Assembly (NCBI GenBank): GCA_903840265.1 | Contig: CAIMFH010000019.1 | Location: 1 to 64,000 of the forward strand | Length of the DNA stretch: 64,000 nucleotides | Direction: 5' to 3' | DNA from: an uncultured Schlesneria sp. | Lineage (GTDB): Bacteria; Planctomycetota; Planctomycetia; Planctomycetales; Planctomycetaceae | Shown: positions 7,778 to 17,118 of the stretch, piece after piece | How the letters are laid out: every line of letters begins with the position of its first letter | Numbering within the stretch: position 1 is the first letter of the stretch | Made by a program: the position numbers and the translations under genes | The notes under the pieces: generated by a model | What the model was told of the DNA's origin: nothing | The model's database searches: none | Seen by the model: the letters and a program-made list of their open reading frames with translations, nothing else

Positions 7778-9205
7778 TTAGCGAACCTGGAATTGCTTCA
7801 CCCAGCGGCAGTCGATCCAGCGTTTTAGAGCCCAGGCCCAACTGCTGTGAGATGTGTAGCCCTTGTAATCCATGATTGCCGTGCCGTCGCCACATGACAG
7901 CAGACGCATGAAGCTGGTTTGCGGGCGATATTCATGTAGCGGTTTGTCGGCGAGGTAGTTTCGCAGGTTCCGCCACAAGACGGGTGCCTGGCGGACTGCA
8001 AGGACGCTCGACTTGGGGAGCGAATACGCTTCGAAGTCGGCGGTATCACCGCTGATAAATACGGGGGCATCGTCAGTGGTCTGCAGAGTCGGACGAGCGC
8101 ACAGGAAACCTCGCTCAGTTTTTGGCAGGTCGAATCCACGCAGTGCCATTGGCGGTGCTGCTCCCGCAGCCCAGATGACGAGGTCCGCTCGGACTCGGTC
8201 GCCATTTTGGAGGATGAGGTGTCCCGCACTCTCGTCATCGCAATCTTCGACGGCGGAACCAAGACTGAGATCGATGCCGCGCAGTGCGAGCAGTTTCTCG
8301 ACTCGGCGGATCGTTCGCGGCGAGAACTCGCTGAGCACCGTGGGGTTGCCATCGACGATGCGTACGTCGGCGGGGAGTTCCAGTTCGTGCTTGTGCTGCT
8401 CCAGACAGAGGGCCAGTTCGACGCCGGCAGCGCCAGCACCGACAACGACGATCTGCAGATTTTCGGGACCGGGTGCCATGCGCCATTGTTCGACAAGCTC
8501 GCGGAATCGAACTTCGAAGCGTGGCAGAAATGTCGACAGCGGTTTGACGCTGATCAGAATGCGGTGCGATTGCCACAACGGTTCGGCCGCGGGAACGGAG
8601 CCAATGTTGATCGAGGCGATATCGAATTGCAGTGCGGGTTGATGTGCGAATTCAATCGTTCGCGTGCGTGGGTCCAGGCGGTTGGCTCGATCGACGATCA
8701 GTCGCACGCCGCAGTGCTCGCAGAGTTTTGGCAGATCGATCAGCATTTGGTCGGGGGGGTAGAGTCCCGCCAAGGTGGACGGAAGCATCCCGCTTGAGGC
8801 CGCTCGATCGAACGCGGTGACTAACGTCATTTCGGTCCGCGGGAAGGGACGGCTCTTCCACCACTTCAGGATTTGCAGGTGTGTGTGACCCGCGCCAAGC
8901 AGAACGATCTGTCGGGGTGGAGGTGGTGGGGGCGCGGGTTCGGGTTCCGACTTTTTTTCCGGCGGTGGTTCGGGCTTGGCGTCATCTTCGTCAAGCATTT
9001 CGGCGACGAGTGCGGCGTCGGCGGCTTCCTCGACGAGCTCAAAATCTGCGGAACGATCTTCGTCGTCGGGGTTGTCGATGGAGGCAAATTCGATCTCGCC
9101 GTCACTGGGTGCGGCGGGTTCGGGTTCGTCCGAGTCGGGACGAACCTCAGGCGGCGCGTCTTCCTGGCGTTTCTCGGGCGAAGGTTCGTTTGTCGGCTTC
9201 CGCAC
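7778..9205 (-). CDS. NDH-2-like FAD oxidoreductase (SelD-associated type) with acidic extension
   Basis: 475 residues from a GTG start. Residues 1-98 form a low-complexity acidic, Pro-rich extension (several EPE, DDE and a run of eight Pro). The Rossmann FAD site follows at QIVLLGAGHTHLQ, then SGMLPSTLAGLYPPDQM and a second dinucleotide site IVVVGAGAAGVELAL, and VFISGDTADF. This arrangement matches the pyridine nucleotide-disulfide oxidoreductases that are fused to selenide, water dikinase in some bacteria, but here no SelD domain is present. Substrate unknown; a membrane quinone reductase role is possible. No redox-active CxxxxC is apparent. Confidence 0.75.
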   Translation of the reverse strand: MRKPTNEPSPEKRQEDAPPEVRPDSDEPEPAAPSDGEIEFASIDNPDDEDRSADFELVEEAADAALVAEMLDEDDAKPEPPPEKKSEPEPAPPPPPPRQIVLLGAGHTHLQILKWWKSRPFPRTEMTLVTAFDRAASSGMLPSTLAGLYPPDQMLIDLPKLCEHCGVRLIVDRANRLDPRTRTIEFAHQPALQFDIASINIGSVPAAEPLWQSHRILISVKPLSTFLPRFEVRFRELVEQWRMAPGPENLQIVVVGAGAAGVELALCLEQHKHELELPADVRIVDGNPTVLSEFSPRTIRRVEKLLALRGIDLSLGSAVEDCDDESAGHLILQNGDRVRADLVIWAAGAAPPMALRGFDLPKTERGFLCARPTLQTTDDAPVFISGDTADFEAYSLPKSSVLAVRQAPVLWRNLRNYLADKPLHEYRPQTSFMRLLSCGDGTAIMDYKGYTSHSSWAWALKRWIDCRWVKQFQVR

Positions 9206-9383
9206 AGCAGTTGGCCTCGTCGCGGCAGTGAGCGGATTCTTTTAGTGCTGATAGCACTTACTTGTCGCGTTGAAACATGGGTTATACTAAGCGGTTTTCT
9301 GCTCGCGGGACGCCACAGTCACATGGGATGCGCGCTAGTAGCAACCGCGAAGTGGAGAGCCCGCTTCGGGAACGAGGGTCGCG

Positions 9384-9941
9384 TTAGCCGTTCGCAGGGG
9401 CAGGGATTCCGAAATCTTCGATCGACAACAAGCAGCGGAATGGGATCTTGCGAGCCGCAAAGTTGGCGGCACCACCTTCTTTACGGTCGACGATTCCCAC
9501 CACGCAGACGACTTCGCAACCGAACTCAATCAGGCGATCGGCAGCCTGGAGAGCGCTGCCGCCGGTTGTGACCACGTCATCAATCACGACGACTTTGGCT
9601 CCGGGCTTGACCGGACCTTCGATGTAGCGCTGCGTTCCATGTCCCTTGGGCTCTTTTCGGACCAGAAAGCCGTCGAGCGACCGATTTAGTTCGGCCGCGG
9701 CGACAAGGACGCCGCCGACGATTGGATCCGCTCCGATTACCATCCCGCCGATCGCGTCGAAGGGGACATCGGACAGCAGGTCGAGCAAGCCCAGACTGAC
9801 CTGACGCAGGCCAGTGGAATGTAACGAAATCTGTTTGCCATCAAGGTAATACGTCGATTTCTTGCCGGATACCAACGTGAAGTCACCGAACTTAAGTGCT
9901 CGTTCATGGAACAGTTTGATCAGTTCCTGCTTATTAAACAT
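9384..9941 (-). CDS. pyrE: Orotate phosphoribosyltransferase
   Basis: 185 residues. Joins orotate and PRPP to give OMP in pyrimidine synthesis. Seen are KFGDFTLVSGKKSTYYLDGK (substrate loop), GGMVIGADPIVGGVL, the catalytic-loop RKEPKGHGTQRYIEG, and the PRPP motif VVVIDDVVTTGGSAL. I prefer ATG 9941, which has AAGGA 9 bases upstream; a TTG two codons earlier is too close to that site. It reads alone, 178 bases from the flavoprotein start, where a small AGTGCT-GAT-AGCACT hairpin (9244-9258) lies. Confidence 0.95.
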   Translation of the reverse strand: MFNKQELIKLFHERALKFGDFTLVSGKKSTYYLDGKQISLHSTGLRQVSLGLLDLLSDVPFDAIGGMVIGADPIVGGVLVAAAELNRSLDGFLVRKEPKGHGTQRYIEGPVKPGAKVVVIDDVVTTGGSALQAADRLIEFGCEVVCVVGIVDRKEGGAANFAARKIPFRCLLSIEDFGIPAPANG

Positions 9942-10198
9942 CGGCAAAAATCCTTGGAATGCAGAACAACCTTGTGGAATGGCATCTTACTGTTCGGCCG
10001 ACGCGGGAAAAAGTGACTTCCAGCGGATGATTTCAGGCCGGTTTGACACGGTGAACTTGAATTGCCAACCTTGGCAGCAGTCTGTCTTTCGGAACAGAGA
10101 GTCATGCGGAAGCCGACGTTGCTCTTGCTTGATTGAACTTAACGGACCTAAGATGCGAGCCGCAAATCGTACTTACCATTCCGCACTGGGAAACACGG

Positions 10199-11305
10199 AT
10201 GTTTCGCCAAGTCTGCTCCTCCCGACTCCTGCAGCTCACTCCAACGCGGATCTGCGTGATTAAGCCGAGTGCGCTCGGAGACGTTGTGCAGACGCTTCCG
10301 CTGTTGCCGGTTTTGAAGTCGCGTTTCCCCGGGGCCAGGATCAGTTGGGTGGTCAACCGCGAGTTGGCCGACTTGGTGAATGGTCATCCTTGCGTCGATG
10401 AAGTGCTGCTGTTTGACCGCCGAGGCGGTTGGCGAGAATGGTCGCGACTGCTGAGCGAACTGGCTTCGCGTCGATTTGATCTGACATTCGATCTTCAGGG
10501 ATTGCTGCGGACAGGCGTCATGACGTTGGCGACGCGGGCACCGATTCGCGTCGGTTTGCAGACGGCTCGCGAAGGGGCGTCGTTGACGACGAATTGCGTG
10601 ATCCCGGATACCAGCAAGAGCATTCCCGCGCATGCGCGCCTCTGGCGAGTCGCGGAAGTGCTGGGTCACGGCGATGCCGAAAAGCAGACTCAGATTGTGG
10701 TCTCGAATGTGGATCGCGACTGGGCCGCGAATGCACTGGCTGGCCTGCCGCGTCCAATCATTGCGGTTCATCCCGGGGCACGCTGGGAAACCAAGCGCTG
10801 GCCCGTGGAGAAGTTTGCCTCGTTAATGGAACGAGGCCTGCGCGCGTGGCGCGGTTCGGCAATCATTCTGGGGAGTCGTAGCGAGCAGCCCGATGCGGAT
10901 CGACTGCAACAGGAATTGTCCGTGCTGTTGTCCGATTCGTCACCGATCTTGAATCTGGCCGGACACACAACCTTGAAGCAATTGACGGCCCTGTTGCAGC
11001 GGGTCGATACCGTTGTCAGCAATGATTCTGGTCCGATGCATCTGGCTGCGGGGCTGGGGATTCCGACGCTGGGACTGTTCACGTGTACGTCGGCGGCTCG
11101 TTCGGGACCGGGGGGGCCTCAGCATGAGCTGGTCTCGACCACGGTTCCCTGTGCGGCGAGTTATTGCAAGAAGTGCCCGAATCGCGGTGCAGACTATCAG
11201 GCGTGCCTGGAAGAGTTGAATGTGGAACGCGTCTGGACGGCGTTCCAACGACTGATGGTGAGCAATCGCATCGTGGCGGATTCTAAAATCGCACGTGCTG
11301 CGTAA
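10199..11305 (+). CDS. Glycosyltransferase family 9 (heptosyltransferase-like)
   Basis: About 368 residues of the ADP-heptose:LPS heptosyltransferase (GT9, GT-B fold) family. The N-terminal Rossmann half begins ICVIKPSALGDVVQTLPLLP and contains FDLTFDLQGLLRTG; the C-terminal donor half has IIAVHPGARWETKRWP, AIILGSRSEQPDA, LNLAGHTTLKQL and the signature NDSGPMHLAAGLGIPTLGLF. It adds sugars to the lipopolysaccharide core at the cytoplasmic face. ATG 10199 is used; upstream TTG 10133 would add 22 residues without a fold reason. It converges with the following membrane glycosyltransferase. Confidence 0.88.
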   Translation: MFRQVCSSRLLQLTPTRICVIKPSALGDVVQTLPLLPVLKSRFPGARISWVVNRELADLVNGHPCVDEVLLFDRRGGWREWSRLLSELASRRFDLTFDLQGLLRTGVMTLATRAPIRVGLQTAREGASLTTNCVIPDTSKSIPAHARLWRVAEVLGHGDAEKQTQIVVSNVDRDWAANALAGLPRPIIAVHPGARWETKRWPVEKFASLMERGLRAWRGSAIILGSRSEQPDADRLQQELSVLLSDSSPILNLAGHTTLKQLTALLQRVDTVVSNDSGPMHLAAGLGIPTLGLFTCTSAARSGPGGPQHELVSTTVPCAASYCKKCPNRGADYQACLEELNVERVWTAFQRLMVSNRIVADSKIARAA

Positions 11306-11423
11306 TGCCTCCGGTAGCTAAGAGAATGAGTGAATTGGGGGGAGGAGAAGACACGGCCTTGTCGAAGACTCCAAAACCGTGGCACCCGAACCGAGTCTAG
11401 ACCATTATAATTGCGGCCAGTTA

Positions 11424-13211
11424 TCAGTGCTGGCGCGGTCCCAAGTGATAGATCGTCAATCGCCGGCCGCTCAATCGCAAGGGATCTCCAATCGCCGTCG
11501 CCTGGCGATCAGCCGAGATCTCATTGGTAATGCGAACTTCCTGTCGCGCCCATTCGACGACCAATTCTTCGTCCTGAGCATTGATGGCGACTTCCTGGGT
11601 TGGGCGTCGATCCTGAGCATTGGAGACATAGAACTGCGATTCGGGCCAGCGACTGGCGAGCACAAATAGCAGTGACTCGGGGGCGTTGCCGTTGGATGTC
11701 AGCAGTGTCACTCGCGGCAGCGGTTCGATCGGAGAGATTCGCTTGCGCAGTTCAGTGAGCGATTGACTTCTGGAAGTGGGACGCGACAGTTCCAACACCC
11801 CCCAGCAAAGATGGCTCACAAACATCAGACAGACGGCGGCTTGCATGACCCACCGCCAATCGCGTTCGGTCCACCGACGAGCCCCTCGACGAATTCGCAC
11901 CATCATTGTTGGAAGCAGGATGACTGTCAGAAACGCCAGACCAAAGACGGTGACGCCAAGCCAAGGCCGCTGCGAGACTCGCCAGGTGGTTAGCGCCAGC
12001 GTCGTCACGACCAGCAACGATTCCGCGAGCAGGTTGGTCTGGCGAGCGATTGTCGCCTTGATTCCCCAGGCGACGAGCAGTGCTGTCGGCAACAACAAGA
12101 ATGCGTCCCAAGTATCGATTAGAACCGATCGGCGCAGTCCGGGGATATCGAACAGCAGTCGCAGCGCTAGGGCGGTCAACCACCAACCCAGGACGAATTG
12201 ACAGCGTCGTCGGACGACTTCGCTGGTGGGGGTTCTCAGTTCCCGGATCACACTGACCAATCCGAGGATGAGCCAGCCAACGAGAAACGTGTTTTGAGCG
12301 AGCCATTCGCGCCAGCAGGAATGAGGCGTCTCAAGCGACGCGTTCAATGTGACGTGCCCTGCCCACCACGAATGCCAGAAGCCGCTTCCGTAGTTGGTCA
12401 GCATCATCAACTGCCACCAGCCACTGAAGGACAACGCTGTCAAAATGAAGACGATCAGCGTCCGCATCCCCAGCCAAAGTTGCCAGAGTCGGCTTCCTGC
12501 CGCGGGAGGAGTGGTCGATGCATTTCGCCCCCCTTGCAATAGCCAGGCGTGCAGCAGCATGGGAATGAAGAGCACGACTGCTACGGGACCGACGGTCAGC
12601 AGAGCCAAGCCCCAGGCTACTGCGCCGCAGAGCATCCGAATCGAAACGAGTTGTAGCGGGCCTTCCAGGTGGCTCAGAAATCCCCAGACCGTGAGGGCGA
12701 TCAACAGGATTCCCAGCGCAGCGGGTCCGGGATTCGGAGCCAAACGCAGCAACACCGGATGCCCACAGAGCGCCCAGACTGTAATCAGGCCGAACGCCGC
12801 GCCGCCGAGTCTGCGACCGATCAAATACATCACCCAAATGGCACAGCAGATGGCGATTAACGGAAGTGCCCGCCAAGCGAGAAGAGACTCTGTGCCCAAC
12901 CGCGGGACCACTATCGAGAGCAGCCATGATGAAAGTGGCGGTTGCTGGAGGTAGCCTTTCCCTAAGCCACCTCGTCCCGGTTCCAGCCAGTCTTGAATAT
13001 CGATCGCTCTGGTCAGATCGAGCGCCCGCAAGCCCCAACCAGCCACGACATCGTCAAACTCGGTTCCCATCACCGCGGCCAGCGCGGGGATGAGGCCGGT
13101 CAAAACAACCAATGGGCCAAAGACGGTGACCCCGCGGAGCGGAGGAAACAGGCGATATCTTAAATCACCTGCCAACCGCAAAAGTTGTGAATCGTCGAGC
13201 GGGTTTACCAT
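11424..13211 (-). CDS. Integral membrane glycosyltransferase-like protein (PMT/ArnT type)
   Basis: 595 residues with about 11 hydrophobic segments. It resembles lipid-linked sugar transferases of the PMT/ArnT superfamily: a first loop TEFDDVVAGWGLRALDL where the acidic pair usually sits, then QPPLSSWLLSIV and several helices (residues 85-440), and a soluble periplasmic domain after about 475 (VTLLTSNGNAPESLLFVL). Its partner may be polyprenyl-phosphate sugar and an envelope glycan. The epimerase gene lies 73 bases upstream on the same strand, so the pair is probably an operon for envelope sugar modification. Confidence 0.72.
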   Translation of the reverse strand: MVNPLDDSQLLRLAGDLRYRLFPPLRGVTVFGPLVVLTGLIPALAAVMGTEFDDVVAGWGLRALDLTRAIDIQDWLEPGRGGLGKGYLQQPPLSSWLLSIVVPRLGTESLLAWRALPLIAICCAIWVMYLIGRRLGGAAFGLITVWALCGHPVLLRLAPNPGPAALGILLIALTVWGFLSHLEGPLQLVSIRMLCGAVAWGLALLTVGPVAVVLFIPMLLHAWLLQGGRNASTTPPAAGSRLWQLWLGMRTLIVFILTALSFSGWWQLMMLTNYGSGFWHSWWAGHVTLNASLETPHSCWREWLAQNTFLVGWLILGLVSVIRELRTPTSEVVRRRCQFVLGWWLTALALRLLFDIPGLRRSVLIDTWDAFLLLPTALLVAWGIKATIARQTNLLAESLLVVTTLALTTWRVSQRPWLGVTVFGLAFLTVILLPTMMVRIRRGARRWTERDWRWVMQAAVCLMFVSHLCWGVLELSRPTSRSQSLTELRKRISPIEPLPRVTLLTSNGNAPESLLFVLASRWPESQFYVSNAQDRRPTQEVAINAQDEELVVEWARQEVRITNEISADRQATAIGDPLRLSGRRLTIYHLGPRQH

Positions 13212-13284
13212 CGGTTTGCTTCAGCAGCGATCCGAATGCGAGAGCGGTATTGGCACGCGTCAGTGCTCAGTGCGAAGATCTGTG

Positions 13285-14262
13285 CTAGTCGGGATCGCGC
13301 TGTTCTCGCTTCCACCGGATGATGTCGTCCAGAATCTCGCCCAGTGTCATGGATGGCTTGTATCCAATTCTGGCAGCCAGGCGCGAGACATCGGGAACGC
13401 GTCGGCGCACATCTTCAAAGTCGTCTCCGTACGCATCGCGATAGGCAAGGTACTGGATTTCTATTCGCGGATCGACTCGCTCGATAATCTGGCTGGCCAA
13501 GTCTCGAATCGAGACCGGAGCATCGCTGCCGATGTTGTAGACGAACCCCTGAGCCGCAGGAGTTTCCACGAGGCGAATGATCGAGTTAACGACCTCTTTC
13601 ACATGCGCGAAGCAGCGAACCTGTTCGCCATCGTCATAGACCACGACGGGACCGCCTTTAAGTGCCTGATCCACGAATCTCGGAATCACCATCCCGTAGT
13701 GTCCCACCTGACGCGGACCGACCACGTTGAAGAAGCGACCGATGACGACCGGCAAGCCAAATTTGCGGTGATACGCCAATGCCAGAAATTCGTCGATCGC
13801 TTTCGAGCAGCCGTAGGCCCAGCGGGGACGTGATGTCGGGCCGAAATGCAAATCGTCTTCTTCGACCCAGCGTTCCTTGGGATTCTTCCCATAGACTTCG
13901 CTGGTCGAAGCGATGAACACTCGTTGTTTGGCCGCAGCCGCGGCGCGCAACAACACCTCGGTTGGGAAGATGTTCGTTTCGATGGTGCGAACAGGATCGT
14001 CTGCCACCAGTTTCACACCCACGGCGGCCGCCAGGTGATAGATGATTTCGGCTCCCGCCATGGATTCGGCAAGCAGCACAGGGTCTGTAATTGAACCGTT
14101 GCGAATTGATAGGCGTGGGTGTTCGGAAACCCGATCGAGGTTGCTTTGCCGTCCGGTGGACATATTGTCCAGAACGACGACTTCGTGACCCAACTCCAGC
14201 AACTGCTCCGTCAGGTGGCTTCCAATGAAGCCAGCCCCGCCGGTGACCAGGCACCGTGCCAT
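13285..14262 (-). CDS. NAD-dependent nucleotide-sugar epimerase/dehydratase
   Basis: 325-residue extended SDR. The NAD site is [11 protein letters not shown] at residues 7-17. The catalytic residues are Ser/Thr in [10 protein letters not shown] and the YGCSK pair (YxxxK). Substrate-side marks are [31 protein letters not shown] and [20 protein letters not shown]. This is the UDP-glucose 4-epimerase / UDP-glucuronate decarboxylase branch of sugar-nucleotide enzymes; which sugar is not clear from sequence. It likely supplies a sugar for the downstream membrane glycosyltransferase. Confidence 0.88.
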   Translation of the reverse strand: MARCLVTGGAGFIGSHLTEQLLELGHEVVVLDNMSTGRQSNLDRVSEHPRLSIRNGSITDPVLLAESMAGAEIIYHLAAAVGVKLVADDPVRTIETNIFPTEVLLRAAAAAKQRVFIASTSEVYGKNPKERWVEEDDLHFGPTSRPRWAYGCSKAIDEFLALAYHRKFGLPVVIGRFFNVVGPRQVGHYGMVIPRFVDQALKGGPVVVYDDGEQVRCFAHVKEVVNSIIRLVETPAAQGFVYNIGSDAPVSIRDLASQIIERVDPRIEIQYLAYRDAYGDDFEDVRRRVPDVSRLAARIGYKPSMTLGEILDDIIRWKREQRDPD

Positions 14263-14405
14263 TCAACGTTCCTTATTTACTATATGAGATCGCCGATCAG
14301 AGCGGATCAATTGCTAACGACCGGTATTTCCGGTCTCACTCCCGTTCTGATGTCGCAGACGATAGCGAATGCCGGATGGATTGAACAACCATTGAGCAGG
14401 TCGGA

Positions 14406-14807
14406 TCAGCCATCGTAGGCGCGTTCTTCGCGAGCCAAATCATCGATATGCCAGTCAGCGCCAAAAATTCGCAGAATTTTCTTCGGTCGATAACCTTCGA
14501 GCAAAAGGTCGGGTTGAAATCGAAGTCGCAGCCCATTTTGGCCGGGAGTCGCCGGCCTTGCGATGACTTCGACCATGGGGCCGCGAGCGGTGTCATTGAT
14601 CTAATCGTGTGTCCGCAGGTCGATATTTGCTCAACTCGCGTGCGCTGAGCCGGGAGGCGGAAATTCACCCGGTCTTAATTGAAACTAGGTGAGCTTCACG
14701 TTGCCACCGTCCGTGCGAAATGTGGGCGGTTCGGCGTGAATGGCGCTGGCACCGACGAGCAAGCACGCGAATGTGATTAATCGAATGCTGTTCGTGAGAA
14801 ATCCGAA
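14406..14807 (-). pseudogene. Decayed secreted-protein gene with three in-frame stops
   Basis: One reading frame runs from a signal-peptide-like start (SIRLITFACLLVGASAIHA) through VKLT, then TAG (14685-14687), FQLRPGEFPPPGSAHAS, TGA (14631-14633), ANIDLRTHD, TAG (14601-14603), and a good C-terminal part ending DDLAREERAYDG to a stop at 14406. All segments keep one frame; no indel is visible. The start codon is also missing (ATT where one expects ATG). Each stop can come from one transition (CAG, CGA or TGG). It lies 32 bases after the alpha/beta hydrolase on the same strand. The GEFPP-GSAHA motif recalls a planctomycete secreted family, from memory only. Confidence 0.68.
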
Positions 14808-14839
14808 TCAAATAACGTCTCAAGCTGTCGCGATCGATT

Positions 14840-16816
14840 TCATTCCGCTGGCGATTGTGGGTCACTCAGTCGCCAGCGAGGATCGAAAATCTCCGCAAGG
14901 ACTGCCTCCTGGGTGAAGCCATCTTTGGCCGGGGCGAATTTCAAGACGGCAAGGTCACCCAGTTTCGGATACAGACTGGCATTCGACGCTTTGAAGTCGG
15001 GCTCATGAAATGTGTGGCCTGAGTTCACGACCACGTACCGGTTGGGATTGAGCGGGTTCGGATAGATCAGGGCGAGGCCGTGGGTCGCGTTGTCATAGGA
15101 TTGACCCATTACGCCGATCTCAGTTTTTGTCCACTTTACAGGAAGACGGCCGACGATTTTGGCCAGCACTGCATTTGAACCTGGGTCGCCAAACAGGATC
15201 AAGTGCTTCGTTTCAATCATTTCATCAGTGACTTGAGTATCGTTGATCACCGGCACACGAGCCCGCATCCACTTGTCGAATTCGCCTTCAAAACGAGACA
15301 GCGTCCACTTGGCCCAGTCATTTTGAGCCGTTGACCACGGAACCCCGGTCGGACGAACACACACAAAGGGCGACATGAACGCGTCGTCGATCGGTCCTTG
15401 AAGGTTGTGACGTTTTCGCGGTTCGTCACCAGCGTTGTCGTGAGACGCATATTTATGGGATTGGTTGTAGTCCCAGCCCACCCAGCCTCCCTCACGCTTC
15501 TCGAAATAAACGCCGGGCAACAAGCCGCCCGCTGCGGCACCGAGCGGCAGCGGCTTGCCGCCATCAATCACAATGTTGGCTGCCACATCTCGCATGATCT
15601 GCAGGACAGACGTGTTCTGGGTTGTCACGTTCAGCGTATCGCTGGCCGGGTCCACTTCGGCTTCGATGATGCTCGCTTCATAGGGCTTGATCTGTTCTTC
15701 GACGATCAGCCAATCGGTGCTGTTGTACTTCAAGGTGTAGGTGATGAATTTGATCTTCGACGGTGCTGGATACTGGGGACGCCCCGCTGCTGAGTATTCG
15801 GCATGGAACTTCATGAACTCGGCCAAGCTTTCGGGATGCCACTTATGTTCGGTCATCGGGCCAATCAGGCGCGGAATCGGGACGCCCAGTTTTTCGCCGA
15901 GTTCATGCATCGTCTTGGAAGCAAAAATCTGCTTATCCAGTTCGCCACCGTAGCCAATCGTGGGGACATCGAACGCGTTTAGCGCGTAATCTTGAGCATC
16001 GTAGATTCGCACCAGTTGCTGATGCAGTGGCGACAGCGGCTGTTTCAAACCAAGGTGGTGGATCGTGTCACAGAAACCGGCACCGGCTCCGACGGAACAC
16101 CACTGCGACGGATAGTGCAGGCCCAAATGCCAGGCTCCGGCACCCCCCATCGAGAATCCCCGCAAGGTGACTCGGCGATCGTCGATGCGAAACAGGCGCT
16201 TCGTGGCGGCCATCGCTTCAAGGACGTCTTTCTCGCCTGCCCAACGATAGGCGTTGTTGGTGCGTCCGAAGACATCCAACTGAATATAGCTGTTGTCGCC
16301 CTTCGGATGCTTTCCTTCGTGCGAGTGGATAAAGCTGACTTCGTTCAGCGTGTCTCCACGTCCATGCAACTCGACGTGCAACGGCCAGCGTTTCGGGGCT
16401 TTGGGGTCGTAGTCGGGTGGAATCCGGACAGCGAATGGTTGGACCGAGCCATCGATCTCGGAGTAGTAGCCCAGCACGGTCGACCCCTCTCGGCCGAGCC
16501 ACGGCTTCTTTGACTCGGCGAGTTCCTTCGCACGTTTCAGGCCTGTCTCGAGGAGTTCGACAGTCCACTTGGCGTAATCCGGCTTATAGAACTCATTGTG
16601 CCGGACGATCCAATCGGCCGCCTTGGCGAAGACTTCGACATCTGCGACGGGGCGAACATCCTCGCGACCCACTTTCAACTTATCGACGGCCTCATGCAGT
16701 TCCGTCAGCGTCGCCGTGATCGTCGCAGCGGAGTCGCCGGGGGGCTGAGCCTGAGCAAAAACTGCCAAATTCGCGGAGACCCACAGACATCCGCAGAGAA
16801 ATACAAACCGCCTCAT
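14840..16816 (-). CDS. Exported alpha/beta hydrolase (prolyl-oligopeptidase-like esterase)
   Basis: 658 residues with a Sec signal (MRRFVFLCGCLWVSANLAVF, cut near AQA). An alpha-helical N-terminal part is followed by an alpha/beta-hydrolase core: WPLHVELHGRGDT as oxyanion region and the nucleophile elbow GFSMGGAGAW, with Ser in GxSxGG. A Trp/Tyr-rich C-terminal half (residues about 380-650) with KHLILFGDPGSNAVL is common in planctomycete peptidase/esterase proteins. Probably degrades or deacylates external polymers; the substrate is not evident. It opens a minus-strand group with the decayed gene behind it. Confidence 0.8.
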   Translation of the reverse strand: MRRFVFLCGCLWVSANLAVFAQAQPPGDSAATITATLTELHEAVDKLKVGREDVRPVADVEVFAKAADWIVRHNEFYKPDYAKWTVELLETGLKRAKELAESKKPWLGREGSTVLGYYSEIDGSVQPFAVRIPPDYDPKAPKRWPLHVELHGRGDTLNEVSFIHSHEGKHPKGDNSYIQLDVFGRTNNAYRWAGEKDVLEAMAATKRLFRIDDRRVTLRGFSMGGAGAWHLGLHYPSQWCSVGAGAGFCDTIHHLGLKQPLSPLHQQLVRIYDAQDYALNAFDVPTIGYGGELDKQIFASKTMHELGEKLGVPIPRLIGPMTEHKWHPESLAEFMKFHAEYSAAGRPQYPAPSKIKFITYTLKYNSTDWLIVEEQIKPYEASIIEAEVDPASDTLNVTTQNTSVLQIMRDVAANIVIDGGKPLPLGAAAGGLLPGVYFEKREGGWVGWDYNQSHKYASHDNAGDEPRKRHNLQGPIDDAFMSPFVCVRPTGVPWSTAQNDWAKWTLSRFEGEFDKWMRARVPVINDTQVTDEMIETKHLILFGDPGSNAVLAKIVGRLPVKWTKTEIGVMGQSYDNATHGLALIYPNPLNPNRYVVVNSGHTFHEPDFKASNASLYPKLGDLAVLKFAPAKDGFTQEAVLAEIFDPRWRLSDPQSPAE

Positions 16817-16866
16817 GCGTGCAACTTTCTGATGAGCGAACAGATCGAAGCGACTTCAGACACGGA

Positions 16867-17118
16867 TTAAGGAGCCGGGGTCGTTGGAGCGGGCGAGATT
16901 GGAACCACCGTGACCGGGGCGGTTTCGTTGCCGATGAAACCGCAAGTCTTGTGAGCCCCGTCGCAAAATGGCTTCCTCTGCGAATGGCCGCAGCGGCAGA
17001 GTGCGATATTGGCTTTGCCTGTCAGGTCGTACTGGTTGCCCAGGTGATCGGTGAGGGTGACCGGGCCAGTGATCAGGATCGAACCATTCTCGCGAACTTT
17101 GATAACGACGTCGCTCAT
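16867..17118 (-). CDS. CDGSH iron-sulfur domain protein
   Basis: 83 residues. The CDGSH motif is complete: Cys41, Cys43, Cys52 and His56 in CRCGHSQRKPFCDGAH, the 3Cys-1His ligand set of a redox-active [2Fe-2S] cluster. The N-terminal part (ILITGPVTLTDHLGNQYDL) is the usual beta leader and the C-terminus is a Pro/Thr/Ala tail. Its start overlaps the nadC stop by four bases (ATGA), so the two are translationally coupled. Coupling to nadC suggests a link to Fe-S-dependent quinolinate synthesis, which is inference. Confidence 0.9.
   Translation of the reverse strand: MSDVVIKVRENGSILITGPVTLTDHLGNQYDLTGKANIALCRCGHSQRKPFCDGAHKTCGFIGNETAPVTVVPISPAPTTPAP

Noticed and set aside
9244-9258. AGTGCT hairpin near the start of the flavoprotein as a terminator
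   Set aside because: Short stem and no T-run on either strand that would fit the neighbouring gene ends.
2703-14807. Stop-codon reassignment suggested by two interrupted genes
   Set aside because: All other genes, including leuS, accC and cysS, use TAA, TAG and TGA as stops in normal places; local decay explains both cases.
14665-14865. Basic Arg-rich frame across the end of the alpha/beta hydrolase
   Set aside because: Different frame from the decayed gene; no domain and overlaps a real gene end.
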